From contig JAKSYS010000417.1 in the NCBI GenBank assembly GCA_022925895.1, positions 1-54,464 of the forward strand: DNA of 54,464 bases. Direction: 5' to 3'. This DNA is from Fragilaria crotonensis (Eukaryota; Bacillariophyta; Fragilariophyceae; Fragilariales; Fragilariaceae). Made by a program: the position numbers and the translations under genes. The notes below the pieces were generated by a model. It was not told the DNA's origin. It was given only the letters and a program-made list of their open reading frames with translations, and made no database searches. Numbering within the stretch: the first letter of the stretch is position 1; every line of letters starts with the position of its first letter. Positions 22,993-33,279 of this stretch are shown piece by piece.

Positions 22993-24494
22993 TCACTCGG
23001 AAGTTTCACTTCGTTTGGCGCTTTCCCTACCGCCAAATGCGTTACCAGCCTGTGTGTTCGACTTCTTGGGATTTTCATCGTTACCGGAGCTCTCCTTCTC
23101 CGACGCCTTTTGGAGGGAGCTTATTAGCACCGTGGTAAGTTGCTTCGTTGTCATTTCGGAGATGCTTCTTTTGCTGCCACCTTGCTCGTCTTTCTTGTCG
23201 CGTTCCTTGCAAGTATTATCACGCTCCTCAAAGGATAACTTTTCCCATTCCGCCGGAGAGTAATACCCAGTATTGGCTTTCCCACTGCCGCAACCTCCAC
23301 GGCCGCCATGTCCACGTCCACCCCGACCACCGTTGCGACCGCCTCCGCGACCGCCACCATTTGTAGAGACGGAGCTGATTTTTCGTGATAACTGATAATC
23401 TGGGGTTTGAGAGATCTCAGAGCTCAAATGGTTAGCTGCAACTGTAAACGAGATGCCCACCGTATTGAGTTGATACCTTAGCTGGGCCACTGCCGCAGCC
23501 AGCGTGGTGTTTTGGACCTTCGTCAACAATTTGTCGACTTTTGCTCTTTCAGTCAGTGGCTCATCTTCTTCTTCGAAGATGGTGAACATGCGTTGCAACG
23601 AATTGAGGAACTTATTAAACGGCAAAGCCCTCTCTGTTTTGTACTGAAGGGTTGTTTGAATGCGCTTCGCATCTGCGATCCGCCTAGTGGAGTTCCCTTC
23701 GCCAGCATAATGGCGACGCAGGGCAGTCATATCACGTCGCCCATCTTGGTATTTGGCAATGTTCCGAATCCAGTTCTCCGTGTTCTCCCCTTGCAGGAAC
23801 CCACCAACAGATTATGCACTCGCCGATTGTCCGCGATGAAATACTGACCACAAAGCGGAGCTCGCTGAATCATCCTCTCAGTAAGTGTCGGATACTCAAT
23901 CCCAGGCGTGGGGACATCCTGCTCTCGCACGACGTACGACAACGGGATACCACTCACACCGGGAACCACGGGCAAGTAATTCACAAACGCCTTTTCCCAT
24001 TCGGGCCACTTACGCTTGTCCTTAAACTTTCCGGGGTCAACCGCTTTTGCGTTAGTAGTAACTAATTCAACATCAGACTTACGAATCTGAGCCAAACTGA
24101 GTGCTTCAAACAAGACGTCTTCATCAAAATGCTCGTGGTTGGGGATGTCGCTAGCTCTAAAGCAATCCTGCACCCAGTGCATACCTCCGACCATTTTCTT
24201 GGTCCTTCCGAGTCCGAAAACAATCTTCCCCGCCGCCTGGATACGCTTACCAAATTTGTCTACCATGTCATGAATGTCCTTTTCGACAAGATAACGGAAA
24301 TCCTCGAACTGTGCAATTCCAGCCTGCATGATGTTGTCCCTGTCGACAGCACGGTCGAAACCAATAACTTGGTGCAAATGAGCAACGCCCACAAGCTCAA
24401 TCGCCGCATCAAGATCAGCCATGTTTTCTACGAAGGCAATCATTGTAGTCGTTAGTATGCGTGCGGGGCAACACGAATTTTGCGCTATTGCCAT
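22993..24494 (-). pseudogene. Copia gag, one frameshift, ending in TGA before pol
   Basis: ATG at 24,494 opens a 255-aa frame with a capsid-like helical region (WPEWEKAFVNYL, GIPLSYVVRE). The frame changes near 23,750 into ORF 23,730-22,993, which continues with MTALRRHYAGEGN, RIQTTLQYKTERALPF and FEEEDEPLTERAKV. This matches the Gag of diatom copia elements. The C-terminal part is a Gly/Arg-rich RGG stretch (near 23,350-23,270) in place of a canonical CCHC zinc knuckle. The stop TGA at 22,993-22,995 separates gag from pol in the same frame. Confidence 0.8.
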
Positions 24495-24758
24495 TTGAGA
24501 TGATCAGTCTCATTTTTTGGCCCTACGCTTGATGTGAGAAGGATTCCCTTTCACGCACCAATGTCAAAGAACGCTTTCGGTGCCCGCCATCGGCCTTCGC
24601 CAATGAAAACCGAAAATAAAGACGTTATTACCGAATTCGCTGGTAACAAAGAAATTGCCTTAACGATCATCATCGTGGCATGACCCTCTTACACCCAACA
24701 GCGGCTTAGTTGTTGTTCTCCGCTCGCGCTATCTGGGTCTGATAAACCGTACAAATCA

Positions 24759-24953
24759 TGTCGCGCTATCGCTGTCATGGTTACTTACTCTAGAAGATAC
24801 AAAGGTAGGAAGATAAAAAGGAGAATCCAAACATAAGTGCGCTGTAGCATACAATTGCACACCATCGCTAACGCTTCCACAGTAACGGCGAGTTCCAACC
24901 CATACAGTATCAACCATATATAATTAATACCGTACCACCACGAGATTCGTTCA
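24759..24953 (-). repeat. 5' LTR of the copia element (195 bp)
   Basis: It starts TGTCGCGCTATCGCTGTCAT and ends GAGATTCGTTCA on the + strand. It is longer than the 3' copy because it keeps a segment around 24,823-24,868. LTR divergence means the insertion is not recent. Confidence 0.85.
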
Positions 24954-25336
24954 AAGGGATTGAGTAACACTTGGGCACAGGCAAAGGCAGTAATGAGGAG
25001 AACACGAGAAAAATGGACAAGCCAATATTATCAATCTTGTAAAAAGGTGTCTTTGCCCTTTCCTGTCTTGACAAAAGAAAGGGTGAGAAAGTATGCGGCA
25101 AGAGCATGACATCAGAGGCTACATCATAGCTATGCACATATTATTACCTTGCTGAACAAGTGGATCATATTGGTGAAAATGGGCCTGGATTCGCATTAGC
25201 TGAAAAGCAGCAGCTCCGTTACAAAAAGATTGAACAACTCGTGAAAAGGTTTAGAACTCATTGTTGCGCTTTGGACTTCAATATTTGCTTTGTCTTTACA
25301 ACATTGAAGGGAGGGGATGAAGGTAGTAACGCTGCC
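24954..25336 (+). pseudogene. DDE-like transposase relic (copy 2), right part, downstream of the copia insertion
   Basis: Immediately after the 5' LTR a + strand frame is open from 24,954 to 25,106 and reads NTWAQAKAVMRRTREK and LTKERVRKYAARA. A second open piece, 25,148-25,336, reads LAEQVDHIGENG, IEQLVKRFRTHCCALDF. These fit as the C-terminal part of the protein whose CEFSGEGV motif ends at the other side of the copia element. The split is therefore the insertion site of the retrotransposon. Confidence 0.5.
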
Positions 25337-26024
25337 TGAGGGAAGGTATGCCTGTCAAAGTTGTGAGAGTGCTTATAAGGATGCAATGCTTGACTTCAAT
25401 TGTTACTAACATTTGCTTTGCATATTGTAGAGCGCTGTGGTCTGTTTGAAGGAAGTCAAGCAATCCTCAGCATTAACTAGCAAAGAAAATTGTGGACGTT
25501 TGTATCACAGTACATAGCATTTCTCCAGAGGGATAAGTTCCTTCTGGCCTTCATAGTGAAGACTGCGGAGCTGATGCAAACACTCATCACCAAGTAGTCA
25601 TTGCAACAGCATAGCCAGGCCCAGAGTGTGAGGAATTTGTTCTTTGCTTGTCGGGTTGTTTGCCCATTTAGCTACGGATTTTACAAAGGTATCTCAAGCT
25701 CACAGCATTTTGCTGTGTGTGTGCGTTGCAATGCATTCTCACAATGTACACAAGCCCTTGAGACACAGTCAGAGCAATGACTTCGTGTTTGCAGTTGGAG
25801 GAGCTCTCAAAAACCTGTGACAGAGTATCAATCAAGTCTCCCCACGACATCACATCAAACATCAGGATGATGAACTCAATGCTGATCTAGTATGCAGTCA
25901 CAAAAAACCCGAAATCTATGTTTTACGTGCTACCGCAATGTTCGTTGCTAAGAACATTCGACCCACACGACTGAACACTGCTTTTGTACAAGCAGCCTCC
26001 AATATACGTACACGAGACTGGTGA
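25337..26024. other. Non-coding spacer
   Basis: I see no convincing gene. It lies between the transposase relic and the 3' end of the non-LTR element. Confidence 0.5.
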
Positions 26025-27068
26025 TTAGTGATTTTCAGTCACGGCGAAGTAAGACCGAATATGTCGCATTCCTGATTTTGCTCGAGCCTGGACTGCTCGC
26101 AGGTTGTCGCGAATTAATTGACCATGAACTGCTATCCAGTTTTGAGTCACCCACATTGGTTCCCGTCGGTGCTCCTCTTCGGTCGCCCGCATGAGTTGCC
26201 TAACCGGTTCGTTGAGGTGCTCCTTTGTCCTGTAGAGATCTGCCAATGTTCTATCGACATCCAGTCGGAGGGCAGCGGTCTGCGAGGCTTTGTCCGCACC
26301 GTGAACATTTTGATTTTGTTGTGCCCAAAGTAAGTCCCAATGATCCCAGAAAACACCGATGATAGTGGTCTGCCATCGAGCTCCTGTCAACCGTTTGTTG
26401 TGTTTGTGTCGCGCTGACGTAACGTAATAATCATCTTGTAACCGACTCCATTCCTCACTGAACCGGGCATCAAACAACTGCCGCCATCCAATAGCTTGTT
26501 GCTGAGCGCCAAGGCGCTGAAGATCGCTTGAGTACTCTGATGTGTCTATGAAGAAGTCATCCTGTTCGAGTAAAAATGAGTACTCTGATGTGTCTATGAA
26601 GAAGTCATCCTGTTCGAACCAGCCCGCCACCGCTTGAGGCAAGAATCATTGATGTCAATCCGGCCTCGTGTGATGTTCCTGGCACGCAGTGTCCAAGCTC
26701 GTAAGAAAGGTGGTTCGCCACAGCTGCCGCGGACGCGCAGGGCATTTTAAAATATGATCACGTGTTTCATTGTGATAGTGACATAACGGGCACTGCTTAC
26801 GCCGGTCATCGTGTCGATGAACATGAGCATTCACTGGCAACAGGTCGTGGACGAGCTTTGTGTAATGGACTCGTCGGTGGATATGCTGCTTTAAACTGAG
26901 ACCATGCGCTCTCCAATTTATGGTCCGTGTGACTGCTGATGTCCATTTATTCTTGGTGGCTATATGTTGGAACAACGGCGCACCAGTAGCTGGGTGACGA
27001 AGGATGGCCTCGTGATTGGATGTGATTGTCCCGGCTTGGTTAAGGACATGAGCCCGTGCGTGCGGCAT
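26025..27068 (-). pseudogene. C-terminal zinc-binding and tail region of the non-LTR element
   Basis: ORF 27,068-26,655 has CPLCHYHNETRDHILKC near 26,790, a C-x2-C-x8-H-x3-C motif like the C-terminal zinc-binding domain of many LINE proteins. ORF 26,642-26,025 follows in the same frame after a stop and has GWRQLFDARFSEEWSRLQDD and FWDHWDLLWAQQN. A 48-bp tandem duplication at 26,530-26,625 repeats the segment EQDDFFIDTSEYS. Confidence 0.7.
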
Positions 27069-27083
27069 GAGGAAAGCGTGCGG

Positions 27084-28293
27084 TCACGTGGCTCCATAAA
27101 GACGTTGGTATTTCGAAGCTTGATGATCCGCATTGACATTGAGTTGCGCGAGGAGAGTCAAGTTTCGATATGGAGTATGAAGATCTTGGTGCCCCCGAAC
27201 GTGTTGTAAACTCACTCCCGGCAACAGCTTCAAGGATTCCTGTAATTCGATCAACAACACATCCCAGTCGGCGGACATCACATGGAGAGTCTTCCAGTTG
27301 CCCTGATATGTACGTAGTATTTCTGCTTGATGCCTTGCCCGGGCGGCATCAAGGTGCATTGCTGTATAGTGTCGAGAACGCTTTGGCTGTCGGTTGCCAT
27401 GATGCCGTTCCAGTTGTTAAAGTGACCTGTAAACTCTCCCAACCGCACGAGGAATCTCGTGACTGCCAACATTCCAAATGCTTCCGCTTGGAATGCGCTT
27501 GCTGTAGCCCCTCGTGCAGGCCCGATTCCCGTTGCCAGCACTCGTTCCCTTCTGTCGTCGCTCAATGCCCAACCGAAGGCCCCTTGTGTTCCGCACTTTT
27601 CAGACCCATCATATGCGACGCGCAATCCGTGATCACAAATACCGAGTATGGGTCCATTAACAGCTCTGTGTGTTGAAGAAGATTGCTTTCCCATGTTTCC
27701 AGACTTGCAATATACTCTGCGAATGTGAATATAATGCTTTCTGTGGAGGCTGGCGCTATAAGACTTTGGGCAACTTGTAACCAGCAGCACTCTTGACCTT
27801 AATATTGGATCTCCACCGGGGTGCTCGAGGCTGGCAGGCGATCCCACTCAACATGCCAAGATGTTGATATCCAAGCATGACCGTTATGGGGGACACGTTG
27901 ACACACCTGGTATTCCCCGAGGGGCTGCCTGACATAGGCCTTATCTTTGTACCAATAAGCGATATGGGACATACGTTGAGTATGGATGGGTAATAGCCAC
28001 TTGCCAAGAACCTGATGTAATCTCCCTTCCGGAGTGCTCCACAGGCAAGAAGCATGTCGCCAGAACTTCCATTCTGCTTCCCCCGGTTTCTCTTGATGAA
28101 TCCATGGGCCTCGGATCTTACGATGGATCGCTGGGATGTTGCCTGTGAGAGTGAATTTCTCAACCTGATCACCAGCGATATTTGTAACGTCCGCGAGTGT
28201 TGTTGCCCTTAAGTATAAACGACAATAATTGAGTCGCCGAATTTGCGACGCCGTATACTGCTTTGATTGCAAGATAAGCTCCATGAGGAACAC
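27084..28293 (-). pseudogene. Connection region and RNase H of the non-LTR element
   Basis: The connection (28,293-27,799) starts FMELILQSKQYTASQIRRLN. RNase H follows: the first acidic residue in YDGSEK, E in FQAEAFG, D in ATDSQSVLD (27,620-27,380), then QHVRGHQD and LNVNADHQAS (27,210-27,120). All four catalytic acidic positions can be picked out. Frames 27,847-27,278 and 27,359-27,084 are offset by one base around 27,350. Confidence 0.8.
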
Positions 28294-28297
28294 ATCG

Positions 28298-29917
28298 TTA
28301 GCTACTGCGTTGTATCACAGGTATCCCTGGTTTGTCAAGATGCATGGATGCGTTGATCGAGGCCAGGAAATCACGAAGAGATTTGATCCATTTCGATTCC
28401 AGATGAGGGAGCAACAAATTCACATCTTCAAGGATTGAAGTTGAGGTGCCGACCGCTTGCTGAAACCATTTCAAGGCGATGCGCAGTAGTTTCCCCGTTT
28501 GTGTTTTTGATTGCCAATGTGTGAGGAACAGCTTGATCTGTCCCAAGCCTTGTTGGTGGTATAAGTGACGGAAATTGGCGCCAGCAAGTTCCAGGGGGCC
28601 GAAAATAATTTCTCGTTTGGTGTTTCGGTTGAATCCACATCTTGCAATAATAATTGCAAGTGACTTCCGCTGGATGGACTCGAGGACTGATTTTGACATG
28701 GATGAACACGGTAGCGGATAACAAACGCTCAGGAGGAAGCATGCAAAGTAGTAGGTCCATGCTTCTCGACGGGTCAGTGGGGATGTCCAAAGGAAGCTTG
28801 TGTTTTTCGCGCAGAGGTCGCGTAGACGCTTTGCTTGTGTGACTTGTGTGCCGGCTGGTTCTTTGTAGTGCCCCATTTTCTTGTGAGCCGTGTACGTTGA
28901 TAGCACTGTAATGGTTTGGGGTTTATTGGCTAAGATATCCTGCACTGGCTGTGAGCAATTTCTGCTCATCTTGCTTTGGTCACAGGGACTAATACTGGAG
29001 ACCCCTGCATCAAAAATTTCCACTGTAGGACATGACTAGAACACTTGGACATTTCCAATGCGCCCCCGCTTGCGTCCAATAAACTAGACCAGGCAGTTAT
29101 GTTGGACCGAGTTTGCTGCCGGAGATTACCGACTGTGTCTGTCGTTTCGTCAGTGTGAAAAGAGTTCGTCTGGCCGTTGCAATCATCCACAAGAAACCCT
29201 ATCAATCCGAGTGAAACGGTCTCGTCGCCTGTTGGAGTGGAATACGAAGCAGGATGAGCTCGTTGTTCGAAGCAGTCAAAAAGGAGACTCGACATAAACA
29301 CCAAATTGCAGGAGAGTTTGGGCTTCCCTGCCCTGTGCCGTACACTGGGTGGGCTCGTTTGTGTGAGTAACCCGAGGGCGACATACCCATCTCGGTGCGG
29401 ATCTGGTATTCAGCCTTCTGAAGCGTTGTTGCATTCATTTTTGTGACCCATGGAGCGACGCCGAACTTGCGACTGGCCAACATAGCTACGCTGGGAACGA
29501 TGCGGTCGTAGCATGCCATGACATCGTAATTGGCGAGAATTAACGACTTCCGAGTAGCTCTTGAAATCTCGCATTGTAACTCCTCGAGGAAAAGGGATCA
29601 TTTGCGCTTTGCCCTGCTCTGGACCCATATTGCCCTTCATTCAACAGACGAAGGTCTTCCGCTTGGTGCATAGCGGCTTGCCACTTTATACCGAGGCAGC
29701 ATAAATTGAAATCAGCCTCGTAAATGTGTATGACCCGAGTGCGATGGATCCGTACATTATCTGTGTCCTTGAACAAAATAGTATTCGTAATGGTGTGCCA
29801 TCGTCGGTATGAGTGTCCTCGCTCGTGCGCGTAATTCAATAAATGAAGATGGACGCGTCGTATTGCCATCTGGATGTGAGTTAACTCGTCACGCTGGGCT
29901 TGAAGGTCCACCGTCAA
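28298..29917 (-). pseudogene. Reverse transcriptase domain of the non-LTR element
   Basis: Fingers: RWHTITNTILFKD and LRLLNEGQYGSR (29,800-29,640). Palm motif A: ACYDRIVPS near 29,515. Motif B: GTGQGSPNSPAIW near 29,320. Motif C: GFLVDDCNG near 29,195, carrying the catalytic aspartates. Thumb: HYKEPAGTQ, LTRREAWTYYFAC and IQRKSLAIIIARCGFNRN (28,880-28,640). This layout is that of a LINE RT, which copies element RNA at a nicked target. The frames are 29,917-29,540, 29,519-29,202, 29,304-28,966 and 29,023-28,298, so three frame changes occur within the domain. Confidence 0.85.
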
Positions 29918-30389
29918 TTGCTCATTATCTCCCCTTGCTCCTTTCGAAATTTCTCTTTCTTACTATCCTTGGCACTGCTGGGAAGAGTGATGGCACATTG
30001 AAAAAGATTATTCTCTGAATGCATTGTCCGTTCATTCTAGCCCGTGTGCCGTGCTTTGTCATGTTCTGTCAACAGCAAGATTGGATTTGCCTTGATTCCC
30101 TGAAAATACCGATGAGAATGTCCTCTGGAAATTCTTTTGCGAGGAGCCTTGGCACCAACTGTTGAGGCTTCACTTGAATTGGATAGAGCAGAGGACAATG
30201 TCTCTGCATGGAGGTATCTAGAAGAAATATAGGACATGGCAGTACCAGAGGACGGAGAAGAGTCCTCCTACATTGCGAGGCGACAACGATCAGTGTTAGT
30301 CACTCGAAAACAATCCAACCGTCAGGTTGCGGTGCTGCAAGATATGCGGATCGTCGATTTTGGTCGGTCGAAGCCATCTCTATATGCTG

Positions 30390-31635
30390 ACATCTACTTT
30401 AGAGATTATTGATTTCCTGTAGAAATAATACAACATTGTAGGCTGGGCCATTTGATAATGAAAACAGCTGTACGTACACCGAGTATGAATACAAGGTACA
30501 ATTGTATGACTGTATGCATACTTGGAGTGTTGGAGTACTCCAAGTTTACGAACTTCTCTGAGTAACATGTGTACGTACTCCGAGTATGAATAAATGGTAC
30601 AATCATTGTACTTGGAGTGGTACCACATAAATATGGCTTTGGCCCAATAAAATGGCTTTGAACCAATCTCTTGTGAAATTCAAGGAACTCTACACAAAAC
30701 AATCCATTTTCCATAATTTTACACCGTGACCAATTATAAATCTCTCCTTAGTTTTAACCAATAGAGATATGTTCTGCTGATAGAAAAGCATTTTAATTGC
30801 TCAATTCTCTGAAAAACGCATACTGTAGAAGAGTCATCAAAACATTGTTGCACGACCATTTTTCACATGTCGAGGATGCCCTCCCAATTTCTACGAGCAA
30901 CAGTTCTGTATATTTTCATACGTTTGAGAGAATTCCACTTGGCGTTCGTTCTACACTGTGTGGTACAAACAGCTCGTACAAAACCCTGTACCAATACGAA
31001 TTTTGATTGACAATTTACTCATCTAACTCTTGTGAAAAATATTAAGAACGGAATGTAAAATATTATATATATACGTGTACATATTTATACACGACTTTGA
31101 ACCAGTAAATGAAAAAGGAAGACTTGTATATCATCGATAGGCAATTTGGATCTTGCTCCAGTACTTTGATCATTCTTCATTGCTGTTGACAAGCAGATGA
31201 AGGATCAATGATACAAGAACTGTTTGTTAAACATTTATGTTTCTACGGATATATAGTAATTTGAAACTCTTGTGAAACTATTGGTTCCAAGCCATTTTTA
31301 TGTGGTACTTGTACTCCAAATTTACGAACTTCTCCGGAGACACCTTTCTGCACTGTACTGGAGTACTACACTGTATAGAAACCACTGCGCAGAATACGCG
31401 ATCGGGGAAAACCTCTCGGGTCTCGGGTACTATGCTGAATGGGAATTCCCCTTACTCATACGCTGTACCCTACATGTACACGTATCACAGACCTAAATAA
31501 TCAACCTGTACTGTACACTGTACAGGTAGATGCCAGCACCGCGAACCGCTGGTACGGGTATCATACGGTTTAAACGCGGATTGTGTACTGTTGTACCGGT
31601 GAATGACTCTGGTACAGTACCAGGTATCGTGATAT
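30390..31635. other. Non-coding DNA with an imperfect inverted repeat and GTAC-rich words
   Basis: The block near 30,610-30,690 (TTGGAGT..GTACCACATAAA..ATGGCTT..AACCAAT..CTTGTGAAA) reappears in inverse orientation at about 31,262-31,322. A direct copy of the phrase TTTACGAACTTCTC occurs at 30,543 and 31,320. No gene is seen. The arrangement suggests a MITE-like element. Confidence 0.5.
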
Positions 31636-32519
31636 GGTTCGGGTTAACGGAACCTAGCGACGCGCAGGTCGGCATAGGGTTCGGGTTAAGAACCAGGACG
31701 TAACCGTTACGGGGTACGCCCCCAGTAGGTAAGTGTCTAGTACGACACTGACTACTGCATAGTTCATCTATAAACGGTACAGCTACGCAGTGCTGTCTAC
31801 CGCTACAGATGACGATACATGTACTATCTGTCGTTCTATCGCTACACGTATGTGCGAGAGACTGACTAGTATAAATATCGCGTGTCGTATAGTGGGCACT
31901 GTCTATTAGTTTATCGTTATGTACAGTAACGGTAAACTCAGACGTGCGCGTACTATCGACGGGCAGAGGAAGTTGTGTGCGAGAGGTACTGTTGTACCGG
32001 TCGCCGTGTTGTGCTGTATTGTCGTCGTAGTGAGTACCGTCGTACTGGCTACTAATATTTATACAGCACGGTGTATGTGATGTCATGACGACGGCGGGTA
32101 AAAACGCGTCATGGTCGATCATCATCATCGTGCGAAAAATATGTGCAGTAAGTAAAAAGGTGAGTGACACTAAAATATGAAAAATTGACAATTGTGAGAA
32201 GAAGGAGAGGTGCAAGGGATGAGAGGTCTGATAGATGGGGAGAGTGTTCCTTTGGAACAATGAGGAACACTCCTCGTTTCTCGGAGACGTCGTTTCGTGT
32301 CGCGGCGTGGTCGTCCGTATACGAGGCATTGAGTCTCGTTTGAAAATGAGTGTTCAATCTCATGGGATGAGATGAACATGAAATTCAAATCGACGAGAGT
32401 TTTGATTCCAGTCGTGCAGTGTCGCACTGGTTACTGGAGCACGGATGTAACGTTTTACTGTGCACACGGGCGACAGTTAGGGATAGGGATACATGTAAAA
32501 ATAGATAGGGCGATACTGG
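31636..32519 (+). repeat. Direct repeat copy A (about 0.88 kb)
   Basis: It begins GGTTCGGGTTAACGGAACC, closely followed by GGTTCGGGTTAAGAACC, two adjacent hairpin-forming sequences, and ends GGGATAGGGATACATG...GGGCGATACTGG. The same order of landmarks (GTACGCCCCCAGTAGG, CTATAAACGGTACAGCTAC, AAAACGCGTCATGGTC, GAACACTCCTCGTTTC, CAGTGTCGCACTGG) recurs in copy B. An open - strand frame (32,329-31,493) covers it and part is conserved in copy B, but this may reflect DNA conservation only. On the + strand a short hydrophobic ORF (VLCCIVVVVSTVVLATN) is shared. Confidence 0.85.
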
Positions 32520-33279
32520 AAGTCTGTCATATCGTACCTGGTACAGAGTACAAGGCAGGTACTGTACTACCTGGCGTAGAACCCAACTGAGTACGTTGTA
32601 CAAGTAGTTGGATTTGACTTTATCTGCTACTTGCACCGATGTCATACTTGAATCTGGAAGATTAAACCCGTTTGAGCTAAATCTTTTGCAGAATCCACTA
32701 CGTCGTAGCGCGTACGTGATGTGACTGTTCTGTTTAAAAAAATTAATAATTACTTAATACATGAATATATCTATACACCATTAGCGAGCATGCGTTGGAG
32801 CTCGGAATACATATGAGCATATGAGGCCTGTGAGGCCGGTGTGATAGGTTCAGGCATAGCAAACGCACTAAGGAAAGCTCCACTCGAGAAGTAGAGCACA
32901 AGTACTGTTGTACCATAACAAAGGTAGGCGAAGGACTAGCATGTACTCCTGGTGACAAACCCTACCGGAGTTCTCGCCACGGAGAAAGCCTAGTAGGCAA
33001 TGCTACGTGGCTATACCAACTATCGTACACGCGATCCCCTTATCTGTTATTCGATGCACGTAGCAAAAGCGAACAGGCATGTGCATGTTTCATACGTGTA
33101 CATTTGTTGATCGTGCATCAACAGAACCGAATCTTACTATCCAATCGGCCAACTACTAGAGATTCGTCTCCTGCATACCCCTTGCATCGGATATCTGGTA
33201 GTACTATAATACTCGAAGTACTCGTCTGTATGTGTCACTGCATCGTTGCCATCTATAGCCCAATATCGTGCAAACGACG
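32520..33279. other. Intergenic region upstream of the GT4 gene
   Basis: GTAC-rich and non-coding. It presumably contains the promoter of the glycosyltransferase gene that starts at 33,280; no motif is decisive. Confidence 0.5.

Larger units (their letters stand above)
19879..24953 (-). mobile_element. Copia (CoDi-type) LTR retrotransposon, internally deleted
   Basis: The element reads on the - strand. Both ends carry a related LTR beginning TGTCGCGCTATCG and ending GATTCGTTCA on the + strand, i.e. TG...CA. Between them are gag, protease, integrase and parts of RT and RNase H in copia order (integrase before RT). The RT catalytic core is missing. A polypurine GAGGGGAC (- strand of 20,034-20,041) adjoins the 3' LTR as expected for the polypurine tract. 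The primer binding site next to the 5' LTR (below 24,759) shows no clear tRNA match. No target-site duplication is evident: the flanks are AATCA and AAGGG. It sits inside a DDE-like transposase relic. Confidence 0.9.
26025..30240 (-). mobile_element. Non-LTR (LINE-like) retrotransposon relic with RT, RNase H and a C-terminal zinc-binding region
   Basis: Reading leftward, pieces of one long polyprotein appear in at least six frames: N-terminal fragment 30,237-30,037, RT fingers 29,917-29,540, RT palm 29,519-28,966, thumb and connection 29,023-27,756, RNase H 27,600-27,084, zinc-binding 27,068-26,655 and C-terminal 26,642-26,025. The RT-then-RNase H order without LTRs marks a LINE. No endonuclease domain is visible upstream, so the 5' end is truncated or unrecognised. 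The frameshifts preclude activity. Confidence 0.8.

Noticed and set aside
19874-24958. Target-site duplication of the copia element
   Set aside because: The 5-bp flanks (AATCA and AAGGG) do not match, so I claim only the LTR ends.
31493-32329. 278-aa - strand ORF in repeat copy A
   Set aside because: It lies entirely on repeat DNA, and copy B keeps only a shortened version; conservation looks like DNA-level repeat homology rather than coding selection.
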